Positions 17,678 through 27,300 are shown, numbered from the stretch's first letter. The stretch: DNA of 64,000 nt from Vibrio chagasii (GCF_002954585.1 NZ_MSCI01000001.1:1550001-1614000), one strand, 5' to 3'. The notes: generated by a model from the letters alone, not told the origin. Numbers and translations: made by a program.

Positions 17678-19183
17678 TCAAATATGGCTAATCCACAACT
17701 TATCGAGGTCACACCAACCGAATCCATTTACTCGTGCTCCGTGTATTTTTTCAGATACCTCAAGATTGAATGCCTCTTGCTTAAGCTCAACCACTACTTC
17801 AGTCTTGTATAGCCAGCATTTGAGTTTCAAGAGCGTTTTGGCAGCTTGTTCAAAGTCTGGTTCGCACTGAATTGAGGTTAAAGCCTGTTCGATGGTTGCG
17901 AGCATTTCAACGGGTAGTGACAGATCTTCGAAAGGGAAACGGGTGAAGAAGTCTAACCAAGAAGAGAATGAGTGGTTTTCATCGATAATGCTGCATAAAG
18001 CAGCGTCTCTTATTGTTGAAAAATCCCCATACTCGACGGTGAGTTTAGTTTCACCAGGCGCTGAAGATTGCTTGAAAAAAGCTTGGCATTCCGAGGTGTC
18101 TTCGACGGTGAATGTTCGATTGGGAGAAGACAACCCTGGGTTTTGAATTTGGAAAAAAGTAGAACCATGACTCTGAGCATGTCCACAGCCGTATTCGCCA
18201 ACTTTGAGTGTCTTTTCAGGCATTTTTACGCACACCTGATTTTGAGCACACGCTTTACTCTCTGCCCACTCTGGGTAAACCCATAATTCGACTCGATTTA
18301 GGGTCGGAACCTGATTTGAATACGCATCATTGCGGTTCAGTCTTAGCATCTTGTTTGAGAATATCGCCAATGAGAATGGGCCGGAACCGACCAGCCTCTC
18401 GACAGAATTAGGTTCAAAAATCGATGCTTCGGCTCTAGCAAGCAAGCGGGGCAGATGCCAATCCGTCTTGCTGAGTTTTATTGTGATGATGTTGCCTGAA
18501 GACGCAGAGACTTCAGTAATATGCTGATAGCAGCGATACCATAACTTGTTTGAAGAGAGCAAACTCAGACAGTGTGCTATGTCTTGAGCTTCCATTGTTC
18601 GGCCGTTGTGGAATTGTACACCATTACGAATTTGGAAACGCCAGATCGTTGCATCTTCATTGGGTTGCCAATGATAAGCCAAGTCGCCACATAATTTACC
18701 TTGTTGTACCGAGGTGAGACGCTGGCAAATTTGCATCACTAAGAAGCGCTCGGTACGTCTCAGTACACGCTGAGGGTGAAGCGCTTCTAATTCACGGTGG
18801 AAGGGGATGTACGCGACGCTCTGAGCCGATTGATTCGCGCTGTTTAGAAAGGCTTGCAGCTCTGTACCAGCATTGCGTCCATTAAAGCTTAAGGTGCTGA
18901 AGACCTGCTCGATATTGCCGGAGTCTGCTTGGCTTTGTGCGTATTGGTAGCACGCTTCCATCGGTTCAATCAGACACGTGAGTTGTGCCTTTTTATTGCG
19001 TCCTGAACCGGCTTGCCACTCAATCCAGCCTTGTGCTGTCATTGCTTTGAGTAGAGTTTGAACGTGACGCTCACTCACATGTAGAAGCGTTGCGATTTGA
19101 CTGACTTGGCAGCGTGATACTCCAGGCCCAAAAGCCTGAAATATCTTTTCGTACAGTTCAAGCTTGCGCTTTAGGTTGCCCAA
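17678..19183 (-). CDS. SgrR-family transcriptional regulator, second paralogue
   Basis: This 501-residue protein has the same architecture as its neighbour at 14857-16440. It has a winged HTH (VSQIATLLHVSERHVQTLLK, then WQAGSGRNKKAQL) and an SBP_bac_5-like domain (YIPFHRELEALHPQRVLRRT; GDLAYHWQPNEDATIWRFQI; GVQFHNGRTMEAQDI). It begins nine bases after the Gfo/Idh/MocA gene on the same strand, so the two form an operon. The pairing suggests that it responds to a sugar or sugar derivative handled by that oxidoreductase. No transporter is adjacent. Confidence 0.87.
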   Translation of the reverse strand: MGNLKRKLELYEKIFQAFGPGVSRCQVSQIATLLHVSERHVQTLLKAMTAQGWIEWQAGSGRNKKAQLTCLIEPMEACYQYAQSQADSGNIEQVFSTLSFNGRNAGTELQAFLNSANQSAQSVAYIPFHRELEALHPQRVLRRTERFLVMQICQRLTSVQQGKLCGDLAYHWQPNEDATIWRFQIRNGVQFHNGRTMEAQDIAHCLSLLSSNKLWYRCYQHITEVSASSGNIITIKLSKTDWHLPRLLARAEASIFEPNSVERLVGSGPFSLAIFSNKMLRLNRNDAYSNQVPTLNRVELWVYPEWAESKACAQNQVCVKMPEKTLKVGEYGCGHAQSHGSTFFQIQNPGLSSPNRTFTVEDTSECQAFFKQSSAPGETKLTVEYGDFSTIRDAALCSIIDENHSFSSWLDFFTRFPFEDLSLPVEMLATIEQALTSIQCEPDFEQAAKTLLKLKCWLYKTEVVVELKQEAFNLEVSEKIHGARVNGFGWCDLDKLWISHI

Positions 19184-19192
19184 TTCGAATTC

Positions 19193-20206
19193 CTAAATGT
19201 TAGGTTGAGTTAAGTGTTGGTAGCCTGCATCAGCGAGCGCTTTTTCCATGGTTTCAAGAACCTGTGCACTTATCTTTGAGCTTAGGATATCAGACTCAAG
19301 TTTTCCCTCTAATACAAGTTGCGAGAAGTGCTCGATTTGATACTCGAACCCATTACCTTGAACGGGGTGCTCGATGGTGAAGGTTTCTTGTTTGTACTCC
19401 ACCGTTATATGGGCTGGGTTCCACCACTTCTCTTTAATCGTAATGGTGATATCTGGGCCCGTTAATCGCGCTGCGCGTGGCAGATTACGTACCGTTGAAG
19501 CCGATATGGTCGCGTTGATCTCTCCAGAGAACTGGAAGCACGAATCGGTATCTACATTCGAACCTTCATAGAGGCTCGACATTTCGACTTGAGGTAGAGG
19601 AGGCGTAATACCAAGAGTGCGACATAAATCGTAGAAGAACCACAGACCATACACGCCAACATCAAGTGTTGCCCCGCCGGCTAAATCCGGGTTGAAGATA
19701 AACAGATTAGGGTTGTAGTCGTGTTCATTACCAAAGCTGGCTTCTATCGAATCAAGCTTAATCTGGTTACTGGTTAAAAATGTTGTAAGCTCGCGATAAG
19801 CTGGGAATACGACAGTCTTCATTGCCTCTAGCAACATCACACCATTTTTCTCCGCTAGGGCTTGCATTTCTAACCAATCACCAAGGTTGGTAAAGGCTGG
19901 TTTTTCTACCAATACGTGCTTGTTGTGGCTCAGAAATAGTTTGGCTAGAGGTTTGTGATAAGGGTGGACCGTGGCAATGTATACCGCTTCAACATCAGGA
20001 TCTTGAGCCATGGCTTCATAAGAACCATAAGCTTTATTGCAATCAAACTTATTAGCAAAAAGAGCTGCTCTTGATTGGTCGCGCGCTGACACCGCGTAGA
20101 GTTCGCCAAATGAGCAGTGCTCTGTTAGCGCAGTTGCGAATCTATTCGCGATATTGCCGAGCCCTGCGATACCCCATTTAATCTTACGTTGCGTGTCACT
20201 CATCAC
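19193..20206 (-). CDS. Gfo/Idh/MocA family NAD(P)-dependent oxidoreductase
   Basis: This 337-residue protein has an N-terminal Rossmann fold (IKWGIAGLGNIANRFATAL, about 8-27). The E-K-P motif of this family (HVLVEKPAFTN, about residue 100) carries the catalytic-region Lys. A C-terminal alpha/beta domain follows (GGATLDVGVYGLWFFYDLCR). Members oxidise or reduce sugars, inositols or related cyclic compounds with NAD(P). The substrate is not evident. It is the first gene of a two-gene operon with the SgrR-type regulator. Confidence 0.9.
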   Translation of the reverse strand: MMSDTQRKIKWGIAGLGNIANRFATALTEHCSFGELYAVSARDQSRAALFANKFDCNKAYGSYEAMAQDPDVEAVYIATVHPYHKPLAKLFLSHNKHVLVEKPAFTNLGDWLEMQALAEKNGVMLLEAMKTVVFPAYRELTTFLTSNQIKLDSIEASFGNEHDYNPNLFIFNPDLAGGATLDVGVYGLWFFYDLCRTLGITPPLPQVEMSSLYEGSNVDTDSCFQFSGEINATISASTVRNLPRAARLTGPDITITIKEKWWNPAHITVEYKQETFTIEHPVQGNGFEYQIEHFSQLVLEGKLESDILSSKISAQVLETMEKALADAGYQHLTQPNI

Positions 20207-20428
20207 TTACTCCAATCGTTGTTTTGTTCCAGTGTACTCAGTGGGCTCACATACAAATAGAGAACACTTGCTTCGATTTGTTCAGGGTTTACATCACTAA
20301 TTCAACTCATTGAAATACTTACGCTTCTTACAATCCATTACTCCCACTTACCCTTTCTCTTTATTGATATGCTCCAATGGACATTGAAAGTAAGTTTATT
20401 CATATAGAGTCAATTAAGGATAATAATA

Positions 20429-21400
20429 ATGAAACACATGATAAGCATCGTAATGATGTTTACGGCTATCTTTAGTCACTTGGTTAGTGCTGCACCGAGT
20501 AAAGGATACACTGAGACACAATACCCAATCGTATTAGTTCATGGTTTTTTAGGCTTCGATGACATTCAAGGTTATGACTATTTTTATCAGATAGCTCAAA
20601 CCTTGCGTAAAGATGGAGCCAAAGTGTTCACTGCACAAGTGTCCTCAGCAAATACCACCGAGGTTCGCGGTGAGCAGCTTTTAAAGCAGGTGAAACAGTA
20701 TCTTGCTCGAACAGGAGCTAAAAAAGTTAACTTGGTTGGGCATAGCCACGGCGGACCGACTTCCCGCTATGTCGCGTCGGTTGCCCCTGAGCTCGTGGCC
20801 TCTGTGACCAGTATTGGTGGAGTAAACAAAGGCTCCAAGTTTGCTGACCTTTTCTATACCGTTGCTCCTGATGGCACCTTAGTAAATAGCGCTGGCGCAA
20901 ATATCATTGGCTATCTTTCTAAAATAACTCAATACCTATCGAGTGGTTCTACTTTACCGGTTGATGCTACTGGTGCGTTAAAAGCACTGACTACGCATGA
21001 GTCGTTGGCATTCAACAAGAAATATCCAGAAGGCGTACCAACAACAGAATGCGGTCAAGGTACGCCTGTTGTTACTACTTCGGTAAATAACATCGATCAC
21101 GATGTTTACTATTACTCATGGAGTGGTAACCGATTACTGACCAGCCCGAAAGATGCGCTTGTTGATGGACCGCTGAAGGCAGTGAGCCTATTGGCTTTTG
21201 GTTCTTCAATCTTGGGTGGCGAAGAGAATGACGGAATGGTTGGTGTTTGCAGCACACACTTAGGTAAAGTGATTAACGATAGTTATCGAATGAACCATGT
21301 GGACGAAATTAACCAAGTTCTAGGACATACGGCACTGTTTTTATCTGTTCCAAGTATTTATCGACAACATGCGAACCGCTTAAAATTGCAGGGCTTATAA
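20429..21400 (+). CDS. Secreted triacylglycerol lipase, family I.1/I.2 (foldase-dependent)
   Basis: This 323-residue protein has a signal peptide (MKHMISIVMMFTAIFSHLVS, then AA). Its alpha/beta-hydrolase fold carries the oxyanion-hole segment YPIVLVHGFLGFDD and the nucleophile elbow G-H-S106-H-G-G. Asp268 lies in EENDGMVG and His290 in YRMNHVDEIN. Two Cys (208 and 274) could form the disulfide typical of this lipase group. It hydrolyses long-chain triacylglycerols outside the cell and is normally secreted by the type II system after folding in the periplasm. The foldase gene starts two bases after its stop, confirming the assignment. Confidence 0.93.
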   Translation: MKHMISIVMMFTAIFSHLVSAAPSKGYTETQYPIVLVHGFLGFDDIQGYDYFYQIAQTLRKDGAKVFTAQVSSANTTEVRGEQLLKQVKQYLARTGAKKVNLVGHSHGGPTSRYVASVAPELVASVTSIGGVNKGSKFADLFYTVAPDGTLVNSAGANIIGYLSKITQYLSSGSTLPVDATGALKALTTHESLAFNKKYPEGVPTTECGQGTPVVTTSVNNIDHDVYYYSWSGNRLLTSPKDALVDGPLKAVSLLAFGSSILGGEENDGMVGVCSTHLGKVINDSYRMNHVDEINQVLGHTALFLSVPSIYRQHANRLKLQGL

Positions 21401-21402
21401 AC

Positions 21403-22362
21403 ATGAATAAGGCTATTCTAGCTATCACTGTGATTGCTGTGGCTACTAGCGTAGCCTATTTTCAAGCGTCTGTTCCCCGCTCACACCAGACGCAAAGTCT
21501 ACCAGTCGCATTTGAAGAGTCTCTCGCGTCAGCAGAAATGTCGCAAGAGAGTGAACAAGTTGAAAAGTTTGCAAAGCCCAAGGTTTCTTTTACAGAGGAT
21601 GAGCTTCAAGCGCCTTCCCAACAGGATACGGAAGTCGACCAAGCATCATTGCGCGATACGTTTGATTACTTTCTGTCAGGGTTCGATGACTCGACGATGG
21701 ATATCGAACAGTTAAAAACAAGGGTTAAAGAATTCATGGCAAGAAACTATGAACGCTATCGCCCTGAGCACTACGATCTGTTTGAGCAATATCTGCTATA
21801 TAAAGAGTTATTGATGTTAATTGAGGTTGAACAGGCGTTGAGCCTTGATGATTTGATTCGAATCGATAATGAGCTGCTTGAACATCAGCTCTCACTCTTT
21901 AGCATAGAGGAACAGGCACTACTGTTCAGCGATGAAAACTTCCATCGTCAAGTAACCATTAAGAAAATGTCTCTCAAAGATATTGCCGCCTCGAACAATG
22001 ATTACAATTACTTACTTAAAGAAGAGTTGGATGAAATGCCAGAAGAGATCCGTCGTGTTTACCAAGACGATCTTATTTCTGCGCAATTGAATCAGGTAGC
22101 GAATTACGAAGATGAGCAGCAACGCTACATCGCTTATGAGACGTTAATTGGTACCGAAGCAGCACAAAGGATGGTGGAATTAGAGCAACGAGAATTGGCG
22201 TTAAATCAAAAAATCGAGCGCTACTTGGAGCAGCGCCGTCAAATTTTAAACAGCAGTGTCACGATAGGTAAAGAGTATGAGATCGCTAGGTTGAGAGAGT
22301 CGTTTTTTGAGCCCTCAGACCATAGGCGCATAATGTCACTTGAATCGATAGATGACCTTTAA
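21403..22362 (+). CDS. Lipase chaperone (lipase-specific foldase, Lif)
   Basis: This 319-residue protein has an N-terminal membrane anchor (about 4-20), a variable Ser/Glu-rich linker, and a long helical domain that wraps the lipase in the periplasm. The Lif signature R-x-x-F-D-Y-F-L-S appears at residues 84-92, with Gly rather than the usual Ala at the next place. The C-terminal helices are rich in Glu, Gln and Arg, as in known foldases. It follows the lipase gene after two bases and is surely co-transcribed. Confidence 0.92.
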   Translation: MNKAILAITVIAVATSVAYFQASVPRSHQTQSLPVAFEESLASAEMSQESEQVEKFAKPKVSFTEDELQAPSQQDTEVDQASLRDTFDYFLSGFDDSTMDIEQLKTRVKEFMARNYERYRPEHYDLFEQYLLYKELLMLIEVEQALSLDDLIRIDNELLEHQLSLFSIEEQALLFSDENFHRQVTIKKMSLKDIAASNNDYNYLLKEELDEMPEEIRRVYQDDLISAQLNQVANYEDEQQRYIAYETLIGTEAAQRMVELEQRELALNQKIERYLEQRRQILNSSVTIGKEYEIARLRESFFEPSDHRRIMSLESIDDL

Positions 22363-22381
22363 ATACCTTATATGTGGACTT

Positions 22382-22412
22382 CGCCCTGTATTGGAATACA
22401 AGTAACAGGGCG
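22382..22412. terminator. Hairpin between convergent genes
   Basis: CGCCCTGT and ACAGGGCG pair across a 15-base loop between the foldase and the homocysteine methyltransferase. There is no long T run, so termination is likely but not certain. Confidence 0.5.
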
Positions 22413-22434
22413 CTTAACTGCCACTGAGCCCAAA

Positions 22435-23340
22435 CTATTTTTCTTCAATGACCTCAAGTTTCCAATCTGCTAGGGCTTTAATATGTTTTGGTCCGATGCC
22501 GCAACACCCGCCAATAATATTAGCGCCGAGGTCATGCCAGCGTTTTGCATAGGTTAAGTAACCTTGGCCATCTAACTCGCGCATTTCTTGAAGCATGTCA
22601 TTCGCTTCATGTTCGCTGCTGATCGGAGCAAAGTTATTTGCATAGACACCGATTTCTAGATCTTGGCCTAACTCATCCATTACCTGTTTTGTATCGATAA
22701 TCGCTTGATCCATCACTTCCGGTACTGAACAGTTAAACATGATGCCTGTCGCGTTAGACTGACAAACCAGTTTGACGGCTTCTTTTACGCTCTCACCTGA
22801 ACGAATAGACGCAGAGTCGCCTTTAGTATCTTCTAAGCTAAAAGCGTAGTAACACGGTTTCGTTGATTGCTTAAGTACCCCATGAATGGATTCAAACTCT
22901 TGTACGCTGGATAGGGTTTCTACCAACCACAGATCGATATTTGGTTCTTGTGCATCGTAGAGAGTTTGAATGATAGATGCCGCTTCTTCGACTTTGAATA
23001 AGTCAGGTCGGTAGCTACCAAATGGTGGTGGAATAGAGCCTGCCACTTTGACCGCTTGAGGCGCTTGGTCAGCAACTGCTTTAGCTAATTCGCCAGACAG
23101 CGCTGCTAGCTCAAATCCTCTTTGTGCAAACAGTTCTTCACCCAAGTGAAAAGGCACACAAGCATAGCTGTTAGTGATTATGATTTCAGCACCTGAATCG
23201 ACAAAGTTTTGGTGCGCTTGGCTAACAAAATCCGGGGCTTCAATCAGCGCTTGAGCGCTCCAAAGAGGTTGCGAGAAAGGTGCGCCAATCTCTTTGAGTT
23301 CTCGGCCCATGCCGCCATCAAGTATGGTGAGTGTTTTCAT
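22435..23340 (-). CDS. Homocysteine S-methyltransferase family protein
   Basis: This 301-residue protein begins with the family signature LDGGMGRELKEIG. It carries the zinc-binding Cys set: one Cys in GIMFNCSVPEV and the pair in IIGGCCGIGPKHI. These enzymes transfer a methyl group, usually from S-methylmethionine, to homocysteine to form methionine. E. coli MmuM is the closest well-known relative by architecture. No mmuP-like permease is adjacent. It is transcribed leftward and alone. Confidence 0.88.
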   Translation of the reverse strand: MKTLTILDGGMGRELKEIGAPFSQPLWSAQALIEAPDFVSQAHQNFVDSGAEIIITNSYACVPFHLGEELFAQRGFELAALSGELAKAVADQAPQAVKVAGSIPPPFGSYRPDLFKVEEAASIIQTLYDAQEPNIDLWLVETLSSVQEFESIHGVLKQSTKPCYYAFSLEDTKGDSASIRSGESVKEAVKLVCQSNATGIMFNCSVPEVMDQAIIDTKQVMDELGQDLEIGVYANNFAPISSEHEANDMLQEMRELDGQGYLTYAKRWHDLGANIIGGCCGIGPKHIKALADWKLEVIEEK

Positions 23341-23568
23341 ATTCGATACTATCTAAAACAATTGCTGAAGTTCTGCTGCCACCATATCAGACAACCTTGC
23401 TTGACTAAAGCTGTCCAAGCGCGAGGTTCTTAACTAAGCCGATACTGCCTAGGTAGGAATAATAAAATATTGCACCTCTGGCGCTATGTTGTATTGGATT
23501 TGGGGGATATATTATTAATTTAGTGCCAATGATTGACCTGAATCCAACAAGCTGTAGAGGAAAGTGCA

Positions 23569-24270
23569 TTGAAGTTAACGAATAAGCTCGTGCGTTACCC
23601 GCACATTGATGTTGATCGTGCGTTTGAAAAAGAAGATGAGCTATTGCAGCAGATACAGAATGGTGAGATTGGACAAGCCTTAATGTTGTGGCAAGCCAAA
23701 ACGCCGACACTTGTTTTGCCTGCAGGGAAAAAGTGGCCAGTGACGTTGGAATCTAGAAAGCAGCTTGAGACTCAAGGTTGGCAACTCTCTTCGCGTAAAA
23801 CGGGTGGTGCTCCCGTTCCCCAGCTACCGGGCGTGATTAACTTGTCGCACATTTATCATTGGCCGAGCGATGAAGCGTACAATATTCAAAAAGCTTATCT
23901 GCATTTATGTGATGTTTTAACTCAATTTTTTAGAGAGTTAGGCGTTGATGTCGATGTGCATGCAACTCCAGGTTCTTATTGCGATGGCGATTACAATCTC
24001 AACATCAACAAGCAAAAAATAGTGGGTACGGCTCAGCGTGTGTTGCTGAAACGCGGGGGCGGTCAAATCGTACTTTCCCAAGCCTGTATCTTGTTAGATG
24101 CAGACCTAGAACACATCGTTACGCCCGTGAACTTTTACAATCAAATTTGCGGGAATCCAACCGTTGTTGAGCCGCACGTTCATACGCTTTTATCTGACCA
24201 TGTGACGTCCATGCCCAACGTAGACTCACTCTTTCAGCAGTTGAGCCAAGTTTTTATTAGGTATGCATAG
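23569..24270 (+). CDS. Lipoate-protein ligase A-like protein (BPL/LplA/LipB fold)
   Basis: This 233-residue protein fits the cofactor transferase fold. The RKTGGAPVPQLPGVINLSHI segment (about 76-95) replaces the usual R-R-x-S-G-G-G-x-V loop, and the conserved Lys lies in NLNINKQKIVGTAQR (about residue 149). The family attaches lipoate or octanoate to carrier domains. The changed Gly-rich loop leaves the exact activity uncertain. TTG is used as start, supported by GAGGA seven bases upstream; no nearby ATG fits as well. Its 3' end faces the truncated genes that follow. Confidence 0.75.
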   Translation: MKLTNKLVRYPHIDVDRAFEKEDELLQQIQNGEIGQALMLWQAKTPTLVLPAGKKWPVTLESRKQLETQGWQLSSRKTGGAPVPQLPGVINLSHIYHWPSDEAYNIQKAYLHLCDVLTQFFRELGVDVDVHATPGSYCDGDYNLNINKQKIVGTAQRVLLKRGGGQIVLSQACILLDADLEHIVTPVNFYNQICGNPTVVEPHVHTLLSDHVTSMPNVDSLFQQLSQVFIRYA

Positions 24271-24289
24271 CGCTCTGTATCTGTCGGAA

Positions 24290-24634
24290 TCAATGGAGTT
24301 CGGAGGATAAGTTTTCTTGCAACAGTCGCTCGATCACTTCCACCAGTTTACGGTTTTTAGTGGGATCAAGAGCATCGTTGTGAGGGTCTTTGAATAATCC
24401 AGAGTCATTATCGAAGTATCGTCCTGAGGCATTGGCAAACTCATCGCTGAGCGCTGCTCGACAAAGGATGTCTGCGCCAATCGCAAGATCATTACCATCA
24501 ACGCCATAAGCATCTTTGACCAGCTTGCTCCCCAAGAAAGAGGCAGGGTTTACTGGAATAACCGCGAGGCCATTAGTTGATGGGCTATTTGCTAAGGCAT
24601 TCGCCAAATCAATCGACCACATCGTTAGTGCATG
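24290..24634 (-). pseudogene. Short-chain dehydrogenase/reductase, C-terminal remnant
   Basis: The readable part (A-L-T-M-W-S-I-D-L-A-N-A-L and on) corresponds to the region just after the Y-x-x-x-K motif of an SDR enzyme, followed by its C-terminal third. The cofactor-binding and catalytic parts are absent. In the same frame the remnant starts directly after the TAA of the sulfatase fragment, so the missing 5' part was lost at a junction near 24635. It has no credible start and is not expected to be functional. Confidence 0.75.
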
Positions 24635-24640
24635 ATGGTT

Positions 24641-25073
24641 TTAGTGGGCATGTTCTGCTGAATCTTTGTATAGCTCAGCGTCCACTTCTTCACCTTTATT
24701 CGGACGTGGGACAATCTCAAATGAAGTGTCGGCTTCCGTCAGAGAAGAGAGCAGTTTGTTCAGTGATGACTTGTCACCTTTGACGCCAGCTTGACCATCT
24801 TCTAGCAGTTTATCGAGTGTTGTCTTCTTCAATACGATGTCAGACACGTCTGCTCTATTAATGATCAGCGTCGTATTGGCATCTTGCAGTTCACTCACTT
24901 GAATGTTGTTTAGGTTACCGTTAGACATTTCTACGTAGTAGAACTCTTTCACGTCAGGCAGTTGAATATTCATGGTAAATGGCGTGTTTTGCGCTTTCAA
25001 TGAATCTACTTTTACTGCTAAGTAATCCAATAGGCTCTCGATTGTCATATTCGCCAATACATCTGGTGATACT
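24641..25073 (-). pseudogene. Alkyl sulfatase (SdsA/YjcS type), C-terminal remnant
   Basis: The segment from about SPDVLANMTIESLLDYLA to DSAEHAH resembles the C-terminal SCP2-like domain of alkyl sulfatases, which binds the alkyl chain. The metallo-beta-lactamase catalytic domain is missing. A longer open frame continues to 25198, but its first 40 or so codons are antisense to the LysR fragment and are an artefact. The junction between the two lies near 25070. Confidence 0.7.
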
Positions 25074-25755
25074 GACCTTTTCATCCGTGAAGGGCGGGGT
25101 ATCTCGCCGACTAATGCGGCGGTGCAACTGGCAAGTCGTGTAGAACCTGCTCTAGATGGAATTACGAGCGCGGTGAGTACGTTAAAGCAGTTCGACAATC
25201 AGCAGCATCACGTGTTTCGAGTTCACCATGGTGCCGAATAATGAAGAGGATTTGCTGCAAAGTCTGAGCATGCAGCAAGCGGACTTAGCTATCGATATTC
25301 ACTACCCACAAGTAAATGGGTACCTAAAGCAACCTTTGATTGAAGATGAGCTAGTACTTATTGCCAGAAAAGGACATCCACGAATCAATGGCTCAGTGAC
25401 AGAAGCGCAGTATTATCATGAAAAGCACATTACTTTCCGAATGCGACGCACGCGTTTATACACCGCTGACTACTTTACTAAATCGCCGCTCAAGCAAAGA
25501 AAGGTCAGTGCGGAATGTGACTCGTTAATGACGATTTGTGTGTTGGTATCGGGCTCGGATTGTGTAGGCAGTACATCGCGTGATTTTGCTAACCAGTTTG
25601 CAGACTCTTTTCAGCTTCAAGTGCTCGAACAACCATTTGAAATCTTGCCGATGCAGCAATATATGATCTGGCATAAAAGAACCGATTTAAATTCTGCTCA
25701 TCAGTGGTTGAGGGACAAGATCCAGCAGTATATGAAGAAGTCTAAAGTCGGCTGA
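25074..25755 (+). pseudogene. LysR-family regulator, truncated and internally deleted
   Basis: From 25074 the plus strand reads D-L-F-I-R-E-G-R-G-I-S-P-T-N-A-A-V-Q-L-A, the end of a LysR HTH and linker, but the HTH itself is missing. This frame stops near 25240. A second frame (from about 25228) continues VPNNEEDLLQSLSMQQADLA and the rest of the effector domain to MKKSKVG. Compared with intact LysR proteins, about 30 residues seem to be missing between the two parts. The gene has lost DNA binding and is frameshifted. Confidence 0.75.
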
Positions 25756-25774
25756 GTTACATGTGAATCAAATA

Positions 25775-25801
25775 AAAACGGCCTCAAAATGAGGCCGTTT
25801 T
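25775..25801. terminator. Bidirectional intrinsic terminator
   Basis: An 11-base stem (AAAACGGCCTC / GAGGCCGTTTT) with a 5-base loop has A and T runs on the two sides. It serves the LysR remnant and the convergent DMT transporter gene. Confidence 0.85.
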
Positions 25802-25810
25802 TATATCTGG

Positions 25811-26734
25811 TTATTCCGCTTTTTGTTTTCGCTTTTGGCGTGCGCTTTTGAGCATCTTTGCTGGTGATAAACCGGTCACCAGCATGGTGCCTGTGATGAC
25901 CAAGACAGAGCCAACCACAGTATTAATGCCAATGGCTTCACCTAAGAACAAGTTACCCCAGAGAATACCAAAGACTGGAATTAAGAAGGTCACAGATAGC
26001 GCTGAAGGCGCACCAAGCTCATTGATGAGATTAAAGTAAAGCAGATACGCTAACCCGGTACATACTGCACCCAATAAGATGACCGATGTGGTGATAGTGA
26101 GATCGGGTGCTTCTCGCATTGGCATGAAAAACACAAATGGCAATACGATTAACACTGCTGCCCACATGCTGCCGTGCGCGTTATTGAAGGCTTCAACCTT
26201 GGGTGCTGTTTTGGTGTAGTTAGACGCAATACCGTAGCTAAATGCGGCCATCACGGCAGCAAAGATTGGAACAATGGCTTCTTGGCCAATATTGAACGCA
26301 TCCCATCCAACCAACACGGTTACGCCCGTCACACCAATGCCTAGTCCAAGCAACACTTTGCTCTCAAGTGCAGTTTTGGTCCATATGGCTCCAATGATTG
26401 CCGCCCATATCGGTGCTGTTGAGTTCAGAATTGCGAGGGTTGAAGCATTCAGTGTTTGAGCCGCATAAGCGAAACACAAAAAAGGAAGTGCGGTGTTAAA
26501 CAAACCGAGAATGAAAAAGTGTTTCGAATGAGCATTAAATGAGAGCTTTCTCTTTAGATAAAAAGAAACCAAAAGTAGGGTGATTGCCGCACACAAAACT
26601 CGCGCTTCAATTAGGACCGCAGGGCCTAAAGGATTCGCTGCAATTCTCATGAAAAGGAACGAGCCTCCCCATATAGCAGCTAGCATGATCAGTTTAAAAT
26701 AGCTCACAGTTTGAATCTCGATTGTGTAAAACAC
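25811..26734 (-). CDS. DMT-superfamily EamA transporter
   Basis: This 307-residue integral membrane protein has ten hydrophobic helices in two EamA repeats. The first repeat begins LIMLAAIWGGSFLFMRIAAN and the second near VPIFAAVMAAFSYGIASNY. The C-terminus is basic (KMLKSARQKRKQKAE). EamA proteins export amino acids or other metabolites; the substrate cannot be read from sequence. A start a few codons further in (MLAAIWGG region) is possible, since the first 13 residues are not typical. It is one of four DMT genes in the window. Confidence 0.85.
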   Translation of the reverse strand: MFYTIEIQTVSYFKLIMLAAIWGGSFLFMRIAANPLGPAVLIEARVLCAAITLLLVSFYLKRKLSFNAHSKHFFILGLFNTALPFLCFAYAAQTLNASTLAILNSTAPIWAAIIGAIWTKTALESKVLLGLGIGVTGVTVLVGWDAFNIGQEAIVPIFAAVMAAFSYGIASNYTKTAPKVEAFNNAHGSMWAAVLIVLPFVFFMPMREAPDLTITTSVILLGAVCTGLAYLLYFNLINELGAPSALSVTFLIPVFGILWGNLFLGEAIGINTVVGSVLVITGTMLVTGLSPAKMLKSARQKRKQKAE

Positions 26735-26870
26735 CGACTATGGAGCAAAGCTATCTATTACACAAATTGATATGCCAATATTGCGCAGCGACTGGGTGAA
26801 ATATCACCAAATAAATAGGAAGGTGTTTGGCGAGTAATCTGATGCTAAATATCCACATTAGGTGTTAGAA

Positions 26871-27260
26871 ATGAAGATTGAACATATCGCGATTTGGACC
26901 AAACAACTCGAAGTACTGAAACGATTTTATGAAGATTACTTTGGTGCGACGTCTAACCAGAAATACCATAATCCAACTAAAGGCTTTTCTTCTTACTTTT
27001 TATCTTTTGATACCGGTAGCCGTTTGGAACTGATGGAGATGGACTCAGTCCCGGAATCGAAAGATGACATCTATGATCAGTTCACGGGCTTTGTTCATAT
27101 GGCGATTTCGTTGGGGTCAGAGCAAGCCGTCGATGAACTGACTCACCGCTTAGTCGAAGATGGTTATGAACGTTTAGACGGTCCAAGAAGAACGGGCGAT
27201 GGTTATTATGGGAGCTGTGTCCTCGATCCTGATGGTAATCGCTTGGAACTTACCGTTTAA
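26871..27260 (+). CDS. VOC family protein (glyoxalase/bleomycin-resistance fold)
   Basis: This protein of about 129 residues starts MKIEHIAIWTKQLEVLKRFY and ends CVLDPDGNRLELTV. These are the two halves of a VOC domain, with metal ligands H5 and the Glu of LEL. I chose ATG 26871 over GTG 26862, as it starts the fold and has a GGTG element about eight bases upstream. Small single-domain VOC proteins include glyoxalases and metal-dependent detoxification enzymes; no substrate is indicated. Confidence 0.82.
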   Translation: MKIEHIAIWTKQLEVLKRFYEDYFGATSNQKYHNPTKGFSSYFLSFDTGSRLELMEMDSVPESKDDIYDQFTGFVHMAISLGSEQAVDELTHRLVEDGYERLDGPRRTGDGYYGSCVLDPDGNRLELTV

Positions 27261-27300
27261 TGTACGGACTTGATTGAATGACTTACGGATTTGAGGGGGA

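Noticed and set aside
24641..25198. A single 185-residue protein in the leftward frame
   Set aside because: Its first 40 or so codons are the antisense of a clear LysR fragment; only the part from about 25073 down resembles alkyl sulfatase.
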